NCBI GenBank assembly: GCA_910576125.1
Contig: CAJTHM010000016.1
Coordinates: forward strand, 1 to 64,000
DNA length: 64,000 nt
Direction: 5' to 3'
DNA from: Lachnospiraceae bacterium
GTDB lineage: Bacteria > Bacillota > Clostridia > Lachnospirales > Lachnospiraceae
The translations under genes and the position numbers were made by a program. The stretch's first letter is position 1; the number at the start of each line of letters is the position of its first letter. Below are positions 23,927 through 32,365 of the stretch, piece after piece. A model generated the notes under the pieces. That model saw only the letters and a program-made list of their open reading frames with translations. It searched no databases and was not told where the DNA came from.

Positions 23927-25210
23927 ATGAGCAAATACAGATTTGAAACCCTTCAGTTACATGTAGGACAGGAACAGCCGGATCCCGCCACCGATGCCAG
24001 GGCTGTCCCCATCTATCAGACCACTTCCTATGTATTCCGCGATTCCGCCCATGCGGCCGCGCGCTTCGGTCTGGCAGACGCAGGAAATATCTACGGCCGT
24101 CTGACCAATTCCACCCAGGATGTGCTGGAAAAGAGGCTGGCGGCCCTGGAGGGCGGCGCAGCGGCTCTGGCTCTGGCCTCCGGTGCGGCTGCGATTACAT
24201 ATGCCATTCAGGCCCTGGCCCAGGACGGCGGACATATCGTGGCCCAGAAGACCATCTATGGAGGCAGCTATAATCTTCTGGAGCATACCCTGCCTCATTA
24301 TGGGATTACAACTACCTTTGTAGACGCTCACAATCTCCAGGAGCTGGAGGCGGCAATCAGGCCCGAGACGAAAGCAGTCTATCTGGAGACCCTGGGCAAT
24401 CCCAACAGCGATATCCCTGACATTGACAAAATCGCAGAAATCGCCCATGCCCACGGCCTGCCCCTTGTCATCGACAATACTTTCGGCACCCCGTATCTGA
24501 TCAGGCCCATCGAGCACGGCGCTGATATCGTGGTGCACTCCGCCACCAAATTCATCGGAGGACATGGGACTACCCTGGGCGGTATCATCGTAGACTCCGG
24601 GAAATTCGACTGGAAAGCCAGCGGGAACTATCCCGCAATCGCCGCCCCGAATCCCAGCTACCATGGCGTCTCCTTTGCGGACGCGGCAGGCCCCGCGGCT
24701 TTCGTGACTTATATCCGGGCCATCCTTCTGCGCGACACCGGCGCCGCTATCTCTCCTTTCAACGCGTTCCTGCTCCTGCAGGGCGTGGAGACTCTTTCCC
24801 TGCGCCTCGACCGCCACGCGGAGAATACTAAGAAAGTAGTGGAATACCTTGCGGGCCATCCTCAGGTAGAGCATGTGAACCATCCCTCATTGCCTGGCCA
24901 TCCTGACCATGAACTGTACGAAAAATATTTCCCTGACGGCGGCGCTTCCATCTTTACCTTTGAAATCAAGGGCGGCCAGAAAGAGGCCCACAAGTTCATC
25001 GATCATCTGGAGATTTTCTCCCTGTTGGCCAATGTGGCAGATGTGAAGAGCCTCGTCATCCATCCGGCCACCACCACCCATTCCCAGCTGACGGCGGAAG
25101 AACTGGCCGACCAGGGCATCAAGCCCAACACAATTCGCCTGTCCATCGGCACAGAACACATCGACGACATTATCGCCGACCTGGAGAAAGGATTTGCGGC
25201 CCTGTCATAA
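23927..25210 (+). CDS. metY: O-acetylhomoserine sulfhydrylase (homocysteine synthase), MetY type
   Basis: A PLP enzyme making homocysteine from O-acetylhomoserine and sulfide. Family features: FETLQLHVGQEQPDPATDARAVP, YGRLTNSTQDVLEKRLAALEGG, ETLGNPNSDIPDI, the PLP lysine in HSATKFIGGHGT, and the C-terminal TTHSQLTAEE then IRLSIGTEHIDDI. At 427 aa it is the longer MetY form rather than MetB/MetC. It is transcribed alone between a strong promoter and a terminator. Confidence 0.95.
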   Translation: MSKYRFETLQLHVGQEQPDPATDARAVPIYQTTSYVFRDSAHAAARFGLADAGNIYGRLTNSTQDVLEKRLAALEGGAAALALASGAAAITYAIQALAQDGGHIVAQKTIYGGSYNLLEHTLPHYGITTTFVDAHNLQELEAAIRPETKAVYLETLGNPNSDIPDIDKIAEIAHAHGLPLVIDNTFGTPYLIRPIEHGADIVVHSATKFIGGHGTTLGGIIVDSGKFDWKASGNYPAIAAPNPSYHGVSFADAAGPAAFVTYIRAILLRDTGAAISPFNAFLLLQGVETLSLRLDRHAENTKKVVEYLAGHPQVEHVNHPSLPGHPDHELYEKYFPDGGASIFTFEIKGGQKEAHKFIDHLEIFSLLANVADVKSLVIHPATTTHSQLTAEELADQGIKPNTIRLSIGTEHIDDIIADLEKGFAALS

Positions 25211-25223
25211 AAGATCAGGAAAT

Positions 25224-25262
25224 GAAATACCCTGTGCGGGAATTCGTGCGGGGTATTTTTTA
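25224..25262 (+). terminator. Intrinsic terminator after metY
   Basis: AAATACCC pairs with GGGTATTT around a GC-rich inner stem, followed by a T-run, 14 bases after the metY stop. Confidence 0.85.
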
Positions 25263-25308
25263 TGTCTTTTTCTGATTTTATTTACCGGAATCTTAAGCTC
25301 CAAATATC

Positions 25309-25337
25309 TTGTAAAATTGGCAAGTATAGCCTATAAT
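25309..25337 (+). promoter_or_regulatory. Sigma-A promoter for PAS/GGDEF genes
   Basis: TTGTAA (25309-25314), a 17-base spacer and consensus TATAAT (25332-25337), 50 bases before the PAS gene. Confidence 0.8.
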
Positions 25338-25387
25338 GATAAAGGGGAGCGATGCTTTCCCAGAAAATTCACAAAAGGAGAACTGTA

Positions 25388-25780
25388 ATGTCAACAGAGA
25401 GAAACTTACATCCGTATTTCAAAGCTATGATAGAGACGGACCGCTGCGCGGTAGTAATCTGCAACCTGGCACATGAAATCATCTACATGAACCCGGCGGC
25501 CACAGAACGCTACGCCAGATGGGGCGGAGCGGAACTGACAGGCAGGAGCCTGCTCCACTGCCATGGCCCGGCCTCAAAAGAAATGATCCAAAAAGTAATC
25601 GACTGGTTCCGGGAAAGCGCGGACCACAATATGATATACACATCCTATAACGAAAAGGAGAACAAGGATGTCTATATGGTGGCGCTGCGCGATGAGAGCG
25701 GCGATCTGATTGGATACTATGAAAAGCATGAATACCGGAACCGGGAGACGGAACCATTCTATCATTTTGACAGGAATTGA
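25388..25780 (+). CDS. Stand-alone PAS-domain protein
   Basis: A 130-aa cytoplasmic protein made of one PAS fold: DRCAVVICNLAHEIIYMNPAATERYARWG is the typical start of PAS, then GRSLLHCHGPASKEMI and a terminal beta hairpin (VYMVALRDESGDLIGYYEKHEY). It resembles the PAS part of DUF438-type proteins. The ligand is unknown. AAAAGGAG precedes the ATG at 25388. It lies in front of a diguanylate cyclase gene, so it may feed the same signal circuit (inference). Confidence 0.75.
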   Translation: MSTERNLHPYFKAMIETDRCAVVICNLAHEIIYMNPAATERYARWGGAELTGRSLLHCHGPASKEMIQKVIDWFRESADHNMIYTSYNEKENKDVYMVALRDESGDLIGYYEKHEYRNRETEPFYHFDRN

Positions 25781-25812
25781 ACTCCCCGGGCGCGGGGATG
25801 GAATAAGTAAAG

Positions 25813-25830
25813 TTGGAGGAAAAGCATTCT
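25813..25830 (+). repeat. 18-nt repeat unit directly before the GGDEF gene start
   Basis: TTGGAGGAAAAGCATTCT matches the consensus at 15 of 18 positions and ends exactly at the ATG (25831). It supplies a GGAGG 10 bases before that ATG, so the repeat appears to provide the ribosome-binding site. Confidence 0.75.
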
Positions 25831-27234
25831 ATGAATGCATCATCAAAGAATAGTGCAGGAACCCTCAAAGGGCTCCGGATTCAGACCCTCAGCCTGTGGC
25901 TGGTGGCCGTCACGCTTGTGATATCTGTTATGATTGGTTTCGGCATCGTCCAGGTCATGCAAGGTTACTCTGCGTTGACGAATCAGACGAAAAAATATAT
26001 TTTTGCGCAGGAAGCTGCCGGGGATTTGCTGCTGGGATCAAATTATCTGACCGAGCAGGTGCGTCTCTATGCAATGACCCAGGACTACAGCTATGCGGAG
26101 GCATATTTTGCGGAAGTACATGAGACAAGGAGAAGGGACCTGGCGCTGGACGAGCTGGAGACGCATCTGAGCGGAAGGGATGAGGATGTACTGAATACCT
26201 CAAAGGAGGCCATGGAACTGTCCAATGAGCTCATGGTGCTGGAGATTCATTCCATGAAGCTGGTGGCCCTGTCGTCCGGGGCGGATATGGGCGGCCTGGC
26301 ACAGGAAATACAGGACTATCAGCTGACGGAGGAAGAGCTGGCTTCCACAGCGCAGGAACAGGCCTCCATTGCTCTGGAACTGGTGTTCGGGGGCGAATAT
26401 CTGGACATGAAAAGGCAGATAGAGGAGAAGATGTCCAGCGTCACCCAAAGCGTGATTGAAATCTGTGAGAAAGAGCAGACGGAAAGTCAGGTCCTGATGG
26501 AAAAGGCCCTGATTCGCCAGAGCATCTATACGGTCCTGGTAGTGCTGCTGGTGATTCTTTCCTACATCATGATTGCAATCCTGATTCTGAGGCCCATCCG
26601 GATTTACGTGAACTGCCTCAAGAACAACCATTTCCTGGAAATCACGGGGGCCTATGAATTCAAATACCTTGCGGCTACATACAACAATGTCTATGAGATG
26701 ACCATGGAGCAGCAGGATGTGCTCCGCCAGAAAGCAGAGCGGGACGCCCTCACCGGCCTCCTGAACCGGCAGGCGTTCGAACAGTTAAAGGAACAGCTCC
26801 GCAATTCTTCCGATACGATTGCGTTTCTGCTGATAGACGTGGATGTATTCAAGTCCATCAATGATACTTACGGTCATGACGTGGGAGATCAGGCCCTGAT
26901 TAAAGTCGCCAAGCTGCTGGAAGAGAATTTCAGAAAAGCAGATTATGTCCTCCGGATAGGCGGAGATGAATTTGCCGTCATCATGGAAAAGACAGGCCCG
27001 GACAGAAAACAGGTCATCAGCGGCAAAATAAACGCCATCAACGGGCTCCTGCAGCACCCCACAGAAGAAGAGCTTTCCCGGGGGCCTTTCCCGAAATATT
27101 CCCTCAGTGTGGGAATCGCGTTTTCAGAGAAAGGGTTCCACGATGAGCTGTTCCAGCAGACGGATCAGGCTCTGTACCACACAAAAGAAAACGGAAGGTG
27201 CGGCTATACGTTTTATGATGAATTGAAAGACTGA
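25831..27234 (+). CDS. Membrane-bound diguanylate cyclase (GGDEF)
   Basis: It makes cyclic di-GMP. An N-terminal membrane helix (about residues 20-43), an extracytoplasmic helical sensor region of about 190 residues and a second helix (about 232-255) precede a GGDEF domain. The active site is RIGGDEFAVI and the inhibitory I-site RKAD lies five residues before it; DALTGLLNRQAF and DVDVFKSINDTYGHDVGDQAL are intact. The start at 25831 is preferred; TTG at 25813 would add LEEKHS from the repeat unit. Confidence 0.9.
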   Translation: MNASSKNSAGTLKGLRIQTLSLWLVAVTLVISVMIGFGIVQVMQGYSALTNQTKKYIFAQEAAGDLLLGSNYLTEQVRLYAMTQDYSYAEAYFAEVHETRRRDLALDELETHLSGRDEDVLNTSKEAMELSNELMVLEIHSMKLVALSSGADMGGLAQEIQDYQLTEEELASTAQEQASIALELVFGGEYLDMKRQIEEKMSSVTQSVIEICEKEQTESQVLMEKALIRQSIYTVLVVLLVILSYIMIAILILRPIRIYVNCLKNNHFLEITGAYEFKYLAATYNNVYEMTMEQQDVLRQKAERDALTGLLNRQAFEQLKEQLRNSSDTIAFLLIDVDVFKSINDTYGHDVGDQALIKVAKLLEENFRKADYVLRIGGDEFAVIMEKTGPDRKQVISGKINAINGLLQHPTEEELSRGPFPKYSLSVGIAFSEKGFHDELFQQTDQALYHTKENGRCGYTFYDELKD

Positions 27235-27260
27235 CAGACGGCTGCTCCATAAATGCTGCA

Positions 27261-27295
27261 AAAACCATGAGGTCTGTACGGCTTCATGGTTTTTC
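27261..27295 (+). terminator. Intrinsic terminator after the GGDEF gene
   Basis: A 10-bp stem, AAAACCATGA (27261-27270) with TCATGGTTTT (27284-27293), starting 27 bases after the stop. Confidence 0.85.
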
Positions 27296-27331
27296 GTTCG
27301 GCGCGCTCAAAATTATATGAAATAATGATAA

Positions 27332-27360
27332 AAAACTGCCGGTTAACAGCAGTTTTTTTC
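27332..27360 (+). terminator. Second terminator-like hairpin
   Basis: AAAACTGC (27332-27339) pairs with GCAGTTTT (27349-27356) and a T-run follows. The rest of the 27235-27509 gap is AT-rich, with a TATAAT at 27429-27434 but no convincing -35 box. Confidence 0.7.
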
Positions 27361-27509
27361 AGGTACGATTCTATATAACACTTTACCAAATAATAAAAGA
27401 AAAGTCTAGTATTTTTTTCAATTTTCTTTATAATTTTAGTTACACCTGAATCCACAGGCAATAGGCGACTGACCCACGCAGGAATCTTGACAAAAGGAAG
27501 GAGCGACCG

Positions 27510-30500
27510 ATGAAGCAAGAGGAACGAATACAAGGCACCACCCGTCAGGCCGAGGAGGCCTTTCTGGAACAGACCCTATCCGTTGTCCGCGGTAATCTGG
27601 AAAACTATGGCAGAAAGGTGAAGGACATGGGTGCGGAAATCGATGACATGCTGGATCATTTCCACGATGACAACCCGGAGTTGATTAACGCCCTGGAGAA
27701 TCTCACTACCATGCATGTGCATATGAAGCGCGCATTGGAGCGGAATGAGAAAGCCCAGAGTAAGCCCTATTTCGGGCGGATCGTCTTCCACGACGACGCA
27801 CTGAACAAGATGGAATCCATTTATATCGGCAAGGGCGGCATCGCCAAAGACGCCACCCATCAGGTGGTCATAGACTGGCGCGCACCCGTGGCCAATGCCT
27901 ACTATGAGAATGGTCTGGGGAAATGCAGCTATATAGCCCCCGGGGACAGGCAGGTGGATATCGACCTGAAGCTGAAGCGCACCTACGAGATAGAAGACGG
28001 GAAACTGCTGGATTACTTCGACAGCGAAGTGGTTGCCAATGACGACCTGCTGACCAAGTATCTGGCCAAAAACAAACAGGCCGTGCTGAGCGAAATCGTG
28101 GCAACCATCCAGAAAGAGCAGAATGAAATCATCCGCAAGTCCCCGCACCACAATATCATCGTCCAGGGTGTGGCCGGTTCCGGAAAGACCACTGTCGCCA
28201 TGCACCGGATTTCTTTTATCCTGTACAATTATGCGGATCGCTTCAAGCCGGACGATTTTTATATCGTGGGCAGCAACCGGATTCTGCTGAACTATATCAC
28301 GGGAGTCCTGCCCGATCTGGATGTGTACGGCATACGGCAGATGACCATGGAAGAGCTCTTCGTCCGGCTTCTATATGAGGACTGGGATGAGAAAAAATAC
28401 CGCATCCTGAGAAACAATCAGAGCGGAGAGCGCGGCAGCATCAAGGGAAGCCTGACCTGGTTCAGGGATCTGGAGGCCTACTGCGCCAAGCTGGAATGGG
28501 ACAGTATTCTGCGGGAATCCATTTACCTGAATCCCAGGCAGTTCGTGGAGGGGCTTCGGGACGGCAAAAACGGAGTCTATGACGAAACCGTAGGCAAAAA
28601 GGTCGATCCTCACAACCTGGTCCTGCTGGTGAACGGCGAGGCAGTGGAACGCTATATCCTCCAGAATCCCAGGATTTCCATGCAGAACAAAATCAATATG
28701 CTGAACGACCGCCTGATCATCAAGATAAAAGAGGAATTCCTGGGCAAGGGAGTCAAATATACGGAGGCCGAGCGCAAGGCCATCCTGAAAGCCTACCGGG
28801 GCAGGTACGGCGGCAAGGTGTGGAAAGGCTCCATCTATGAACTTTATCGGAAGTTTTTGGAACTGCAGGCCCTCAAAGGAAAAGCAGTGGACATTCCGGC
28901 GGATGAATTCGATGTGTACGATCTGGCGGCTCTGGCCTATATTTATAAAAGGATTAAGGAGACCGAGGTCATCAGCGAGGCACATCATATCGTCATCGAT
29001 GAAGCGCAGGACTTCGGCATGATGGCATATTCCGTGCTGCATTTCTGCATCAAGGACTGCACCTATACTGTCATGGGGGACGTGTCCCAGAACATCCACT
29101 TCGGCTTTGGCCTGAACGACTGGGAGGAGCTGCGGGCCTTGCTTCTGCCGGATCAGATGGACAGCTTTGGAATCTTAAAAAAGAGCTATCGAAATACCGT
29201 GGAGATTTCTGATTTTGCCACCCGGATTCTCCATCATGGCAGTTTTTCCAGTTACCCGGTGGAACCCATCATCCGCCACGGCAGTCCTGTATCCGTCCTG
29301 CAGAGAAGCGAGGATGAGATTATCCGGGAGGCAGCGGATATCTGCAGGAAATGGCAGGAAAAGGACTACGAGACGATTGCGGTAGTCTGCAGGAATCAGC
29401 ACGGAGCGGACTGGGCGGCAAAGGAGCTGGGGCAGTATATCGAGGTGATGGAGAGTGATTTGGAAAAGGCTGTCTTCGGAAGCGGTGTCATGGTGCTGCC
29501 AGTGGAGTATACCAAGGGGTTGGAATTCGATACTGTGCTGATTTTGGATCCCACCAGGGCGGAATACCCTGTAGATGACGGACATGCGAAACTGCTTTAT
29601 GTGGCCGCTACAAGAGCTTTGCATGAGTTATGTGTGCTCCACACGGAGGATTTGACAGGGCTGATTGCAGATCCGGTTCCTGAGAAAGCGGAAGAGGAGA
29701 AGCCCATAGCAGGATGTTTCGTGAAAGAAGAATGCTCCATGGGAGAGGGACAATCCATGAAAATGGCTCAGTCCGAAGCAGCTCCTGTGCCAAAAGCGGC
29801 AGACAGGCGGACAGGCGCCGGCAGAGAACGGACAAAGCTTACTGTCGAAAAGAAAACCTCGGAACCTGGCGGGGCGCACCAAAGAGGCAGAATCTCTGTC
29901 ATACAGAATACATCCCGGAATCTGACGCAGGAATCCGAAGAACATGGAAGAGAAGCATTCAAAAACCAAAAAACCGTTGCATCGCAGTCCGAATTTTCCC
30001 GAAATAATAGTTTTCAGAATATAAGTGCACAAATTGACGTTTCCCGGAAAAGCGGCATAAAACCGAAGCAGCTGTTGCCTGCCAGTAGTACGGCGCTCCC
30101 GGCTTTCGGTGACATCCCGTCCACAGAAAAGCTGCGTCCCATGGGCCATTCCAAAATCGATCTTTCCATCCGCTGGGTCGCGAAACAGCCGGACGGCCTC
30201 TACCTGCAGAGCCGCTACGGCACATTGCGCCTCAGTCCGGTGGGCAGCGCTATCATACGGGTCTCCTTTGTCAGAGACGGCCAGCCTGAAAAGGGCGTAC
30301 ATCCCGGCATCGCCGTGAATCGGACAGAAAAATTCTGGATGTACAAGGATAATGGGAAACAGGTAGAACTGACCACGGACGAGCTGGTGCTTCAGGTAGA
30401 CAAGACGAACGGAGCAGTCCGCTATCTGGCCCTGGGTGAAAACGCAAAAGCATCTAAACTGCTTTTGGCTGAGCGTCCAAAAGAATGCCGCCAGCTGGAA

Positions 30501-30839
30501 ACAGCCCCCGGCAAAAAGCTGCGCGCATGGCTGTATTTGGATCCGGCCAAAGACGAACACCTATACGGTTTCGGCGGAAAAGGACAGCCGCTTTTAAGCC
30601 TGCGCGGCGTTTCCAGGTATATCTCCAGACCGGAAGAAAAAGAGCTTCCTTTCCTCCTTTCCGACAAAGGATACGGAATCCTGGCAGCTACGGGCCACCC
30701 GGCCTTTTTCTGCGACATTCCGGCCTATGGCTCCTATTTGTACACAGAAAATGACAGGCAACTGGATTTCTATTTCATCGCAGGGAAACGGCAGGATACT
30801 ATCCTGAACGCCTGCTCATATCTCTGCGGCACATTGTAG
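27510..30839 (+). CDS. HelD-type superfamily 1 helicase fused to a GH31-like N-terminal domain
   Basis: Residues 1 to about 715 are a HelD/UvrD-like ATPase: an N-terminal coiled coil, the PYFGRIVFHDD region, Walker A GVAGSGKTT (about 220-228), Walker B IDEAQDFG, the motif SYRNTVEISDFA and the C-terminal TKGLEFDTVLILDPTR with LYVAATRALHEL. HelD releases stalled RNA polymerase from DNA. Residues about 725-870 are a low-complexity linker with 18-nt repeat units. Residues about 875-1109 resemble the beta-sandwich before the barrel of GH31 glycosidases: VLQVDKTNGAVRYL, HLYGFGGKGQPLLSLRGV, PFLLSDKGYGILAATG and DFYFIAGKRQDTILNACSYLCG. No GH31 catalytic barrel follows. One uninterrupted frame covers all parts. 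Confidence 0.85.
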   Translation: MKQEERIQGTTRQAEEAFLEQTLSVVRGNLENYGRKVKDMGAEIDDMLDHFHDDNPELINALENLTTMHVHMKRALERNEKAQSKPYFGRIVFHDDALNKMESIYIGKGGIAKDATHQVVIDWRAPVANAYYENGLGKCSYIAPGDRQVDIDLKLKRTYEIEDGKLLDYFDSEVVANDDLLTKYLAKNKQAVLSEIVATIQKEQNEIIRKSPHHNIIVQGVAGSGKTTVAMHRISFILYNYADRFKPDDFYIVGSNRILLNYITGVLPDLDVYGIRQMTMEELFVRLLYEDWDEKKYRILRNNQSGERGSIKGSLTWFRDLEAYCAKLEWDSILRESIYLNPRQFVEGLRDGKNGVYDETVGKKVDPHNLVLLVNGEAVERYILQNPRISMQNKINMLNDRLIIKIKEEFLGKGVKYTEAERKAILKAYRGRYGGKVWKGSIYELYRKFLELQALKGKAVDIPADEFDVYDLAALAYIYKRIKETEVISEAHHIVIDEAQDFGMMAYSVLHFCIKDCTYTVMGDVSQNIHFGFGLNDWEELRALLLPDQMDSFGILKKSYRNTVEISDFATRILHHGSFSSYPVEPIIRHGSPVSVLQRSEDEIIREAADICRKWQEKDYETIAVVCRNQHGADWAAKELGQYIEVMESDLEKAVFGSGVMVLPVEYTKGLEFDTVLILDPTRAEYPVDDGHAKLLYVAATRALHELCVLHTEDLTGLIADPVPEKAEEEKPIAGCFVKEECSMGEGQSMKMAQSEAAPVPKAADRRTGAGRERTKLTVEKKTSEPGGAHQRGRISVIQNTSRNLTQESEEHGREAFKNQKTVASQSEFSRNNSFQNISAQIDVSRKSGIKPKQLLPASSTALPAFGDIPSTEKLRPMGHSKIDLSIRWVAKQPDGLYLQSRYGTLRLSPVGSAIIRVSFVRDGQPEKGVHPGIAVNRTEKFWMYKDNGKQVELTTDELVLQVDKTNGAVRYLALGENAKASKLLLAERPKECRQLETAPGKKLRAWLYLDPAKDEHLYGFGGKGQPLLSLRGVSRYISRPEEKELPFLLSDKGYGILAATGHPAFFCDIPAYGSYLYTENDRQLDFYFIAGKRQDTILNACSYLCGTL
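29721..29774 (+). repeat. Three degenerate tandem 18-nt repeat units in the HelD linker
   Basis: Units at 29721-29738, 29739-29756 and 29757-29774 read VKEECS, MGEGQS and MKMAQS. Each ends in TCC or CC and keeps the 18-base period, but the sequence has drifted, suggesting older copies. Confidence 0.65.
29944..29961 (+). repeat. 18-nt repeat unit in another reading frame of the HelD linker
   Basis: ATGGAAGAGAAGCATTCA differs from consensus at 2 positions, but the gene reads it shifted by one base (HGREAF). Selection on the MEEKHS peptide therefore cannot explain the copy. Confidence 0.8.
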
Positions 30840-30851
30840 AGCCATCAATTT

Positions 30852-31238
30852 TTATGTATCATTCCGTTGAGTGCCGGATTGCGAGACAGCCTCCACCCAT
30901 GTCTCCAGCACTTCCTCATAGTCGGCCGAAATCACCTCATATATCTTCTCAGAGGTGATCCCGGCCACTGTCATGCCGTTCGTGTCCATGACAATCACTA
31001 TCATCACCAGAAATACGGCAAGGAAAAACCGCAGCCGAAAAGAAGAAACACCCTGCGGCATATCTCCCTCCTGATAAGGATTATCATAAGGAGAGGAATA
31101 TCCCATCCTTTCAGGACCGATACTGGTCCTGCCATACAGAATCCGCTCCCTGTTGGATAAATCATACTGGTCCTCCTGGTACCTGGAGCGCACCTGCTGC
31201 ACCAGCCGCAGCTTTTGTTCCATAGTCGCGTCACTCAT
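30852..31238 (-). CDS. Hypothetical single-span membrane protein
   Basis: A 128-aa protein with a charged cytoplasmic N-terminal half (MSDATMEQKLRLVQQVRSRYQEDQ), one hydrophobic helix at about residues 70-86 and a C-terminal segment of about 40 residues. I recognise no family. It converges on the HelD fusion gene, with 12 bases between the stops. Confidence 0.6.
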   Translation of the reverse strand: MSDATMEQKLRLVQQVRSRYQEDQYDLSNRERILYGRTSIGPERMGYSSPYDNPYQEGDMPQGVSSFRLRFFLAVFLVMIVIVMDTNGMTVAGITSEKIYEVISADYEEVLETWVEAVSQSGTQRNDT

Positions 31239-31356
31239 AAACAGATTCCCTTAAAAGATAAAGAAAGCTTATTTAAAAATATGGCATTTTGGACTGCATT
31301 ATGATAAAATAAATAGAAATAGTCAATTCAGCGCAGGAAATGTATATTTCATAAAT

Positions 31357-31374
31357 ATGGAAGAAAGGCATTCC
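31357..31374 (+). repeat. 18-nt repeat unit in the moxR leader
   Basis: ATGGAAGAAAGGCATTCC (one mismatch) is followed by a purine-rich stretch (GGGAAGAGAGGG) that includes the moxR ribosome-binding site. The unit opens a 16-codon frame that ends at the moxR start. Immediately inside moxR, GCACTCCACGGAA (about 31416-31428) looks like a further fragment. Confidence 0.8.
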
Positions 31375-31396
31375 TGGGAAGAGAGGGAAAAGAAAA

Positions 31397-32365
31397 ATGG
31401 GAAATAACGAAAATGGGGCACTCCACGGAAAGCAGTTAGGAGATAAGATTCTGTCCAATATCTCAAAGGTCATCGTGGGAAAGGAACAGACTGCCAGGCT
31501 GCTGCTGACGGCGCTTCTGGCGGACGGACATGTACTGCTGGAAGATGTGCCCGGCACAGGCAAGACAAAGCTGGCGAAGACGCTGGCAAAGAGCATCAGC
31601 GCCGATTTTGCCAGAATCCAGTTCACGCCTGATCTTTTGCCCAGCGATATCACAGGCCTGAATATTTTCGACAGGCAGAAGAATGAGTTCATCCTCCGCA
31701 AGGGGCCTGTCTTTACCAATATCCTGCTGGCCGACGAAATCAATCGCGCTACCCCCAGGACCCAGGCAGGACTGCTGGAGTGTATGGAGGAGCGTCAGGT
31801 GACCATCGATGGGGAATCCTATGTTCCCGGCAAGCCCTTTTTCGTCATTGCCACCCAGAATCCGGTGGAGACCACGGGCACCTTTCCTCTGCCCGAGGCC
31901 CAGATGGACCGCTTCATGATGCGCCTGTCCATGGGACTGCCCGACAGGGCGGAAGAACTGGTCATTCTGGAGAAGTACATGGATAAGGAGCCTCTGGCTG
32001 AACTGGAAAGCGTGTTGGCTTTGGAGGAACTGGCCACAGCGCGTGAGGAGGCCGGACAAGTTTTCGTACATAAATGTGTGCAGGAATACATGGTTGACAT
32101 TGTGGAAGCTACCAGAAAAGGAGAGCAGATTGTCATGGGCGTCAGCCCCAGAGGAAATCTGGCTCTGCTGCGCTGCGCAAAAGCCTATGCCTATCTGGAC
32201 GGCAGGGATTATGTGACGCCGGACGACATCAAGGCGCTGGCGGTGCCCGTGCTCGCCCACCGTGTGGTTTTGGGCTACGGCTCCGGCGGCACGGAGAATT
32301 CCAGGAAATGGATTGAGCAGCTTGTGTCAAATATCCCTGTACCCACTGAGGAGTTCAAATCATGA
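31397..32365 (+). CDS. MoxR-family AAA+ ATPase
   Basis: Walker A is EDVPGTGKTKLAKTLA, followed by FTPDLLPSDITG, Walker B LLADEINRATPRTQAGLLECMEE, sensor ATQNPVETTGTFPLPEAQMDRFMM, and sensor 2 in VSPRGNLALLR. MoxR ATPases act as chaperones for metal-cofactor or von Willebrand-type substrates. The DUF58 and DUF4129 genes that follow form the usual three-gene module. The start overlaps repeat-derived sequence. The 4-base overlap with the DUF58 gene implies coupling. Confidence 0.92.
   Translation: MGNNENGALHGKQLGDKILSNISKVIVGKEQTARLLLTALLADGHVLLEDVPGTGKTKLAKTLAKSISADFARIQFTPDLLPSDITGLNIFDRQKNEFILRKGPVFTNILLADEINRATPRTQAGLLECMEERQVTIDGESYVPGKPFFVIATQNPVETTGTFPLPEAQMDRFMMRLSMGLPDRAEELVILEKYMDKEPLAELESVLALEELATAREEAGQVFVHKCVQEYMVDIVEATRKGEQIVMGVSPRGNLALLRCAKAYAYLDGRDYVTPDDIKALAVPVLAHRVVLGYGSGGTENSRKWIEQLVSNIPVPTEEFKS

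Noticed and set aside
26238..26262. ATTCATTCCATGAAG in the GGDEF gene (EIHSMK)
   Set aside because: The first half of the unit is absent.
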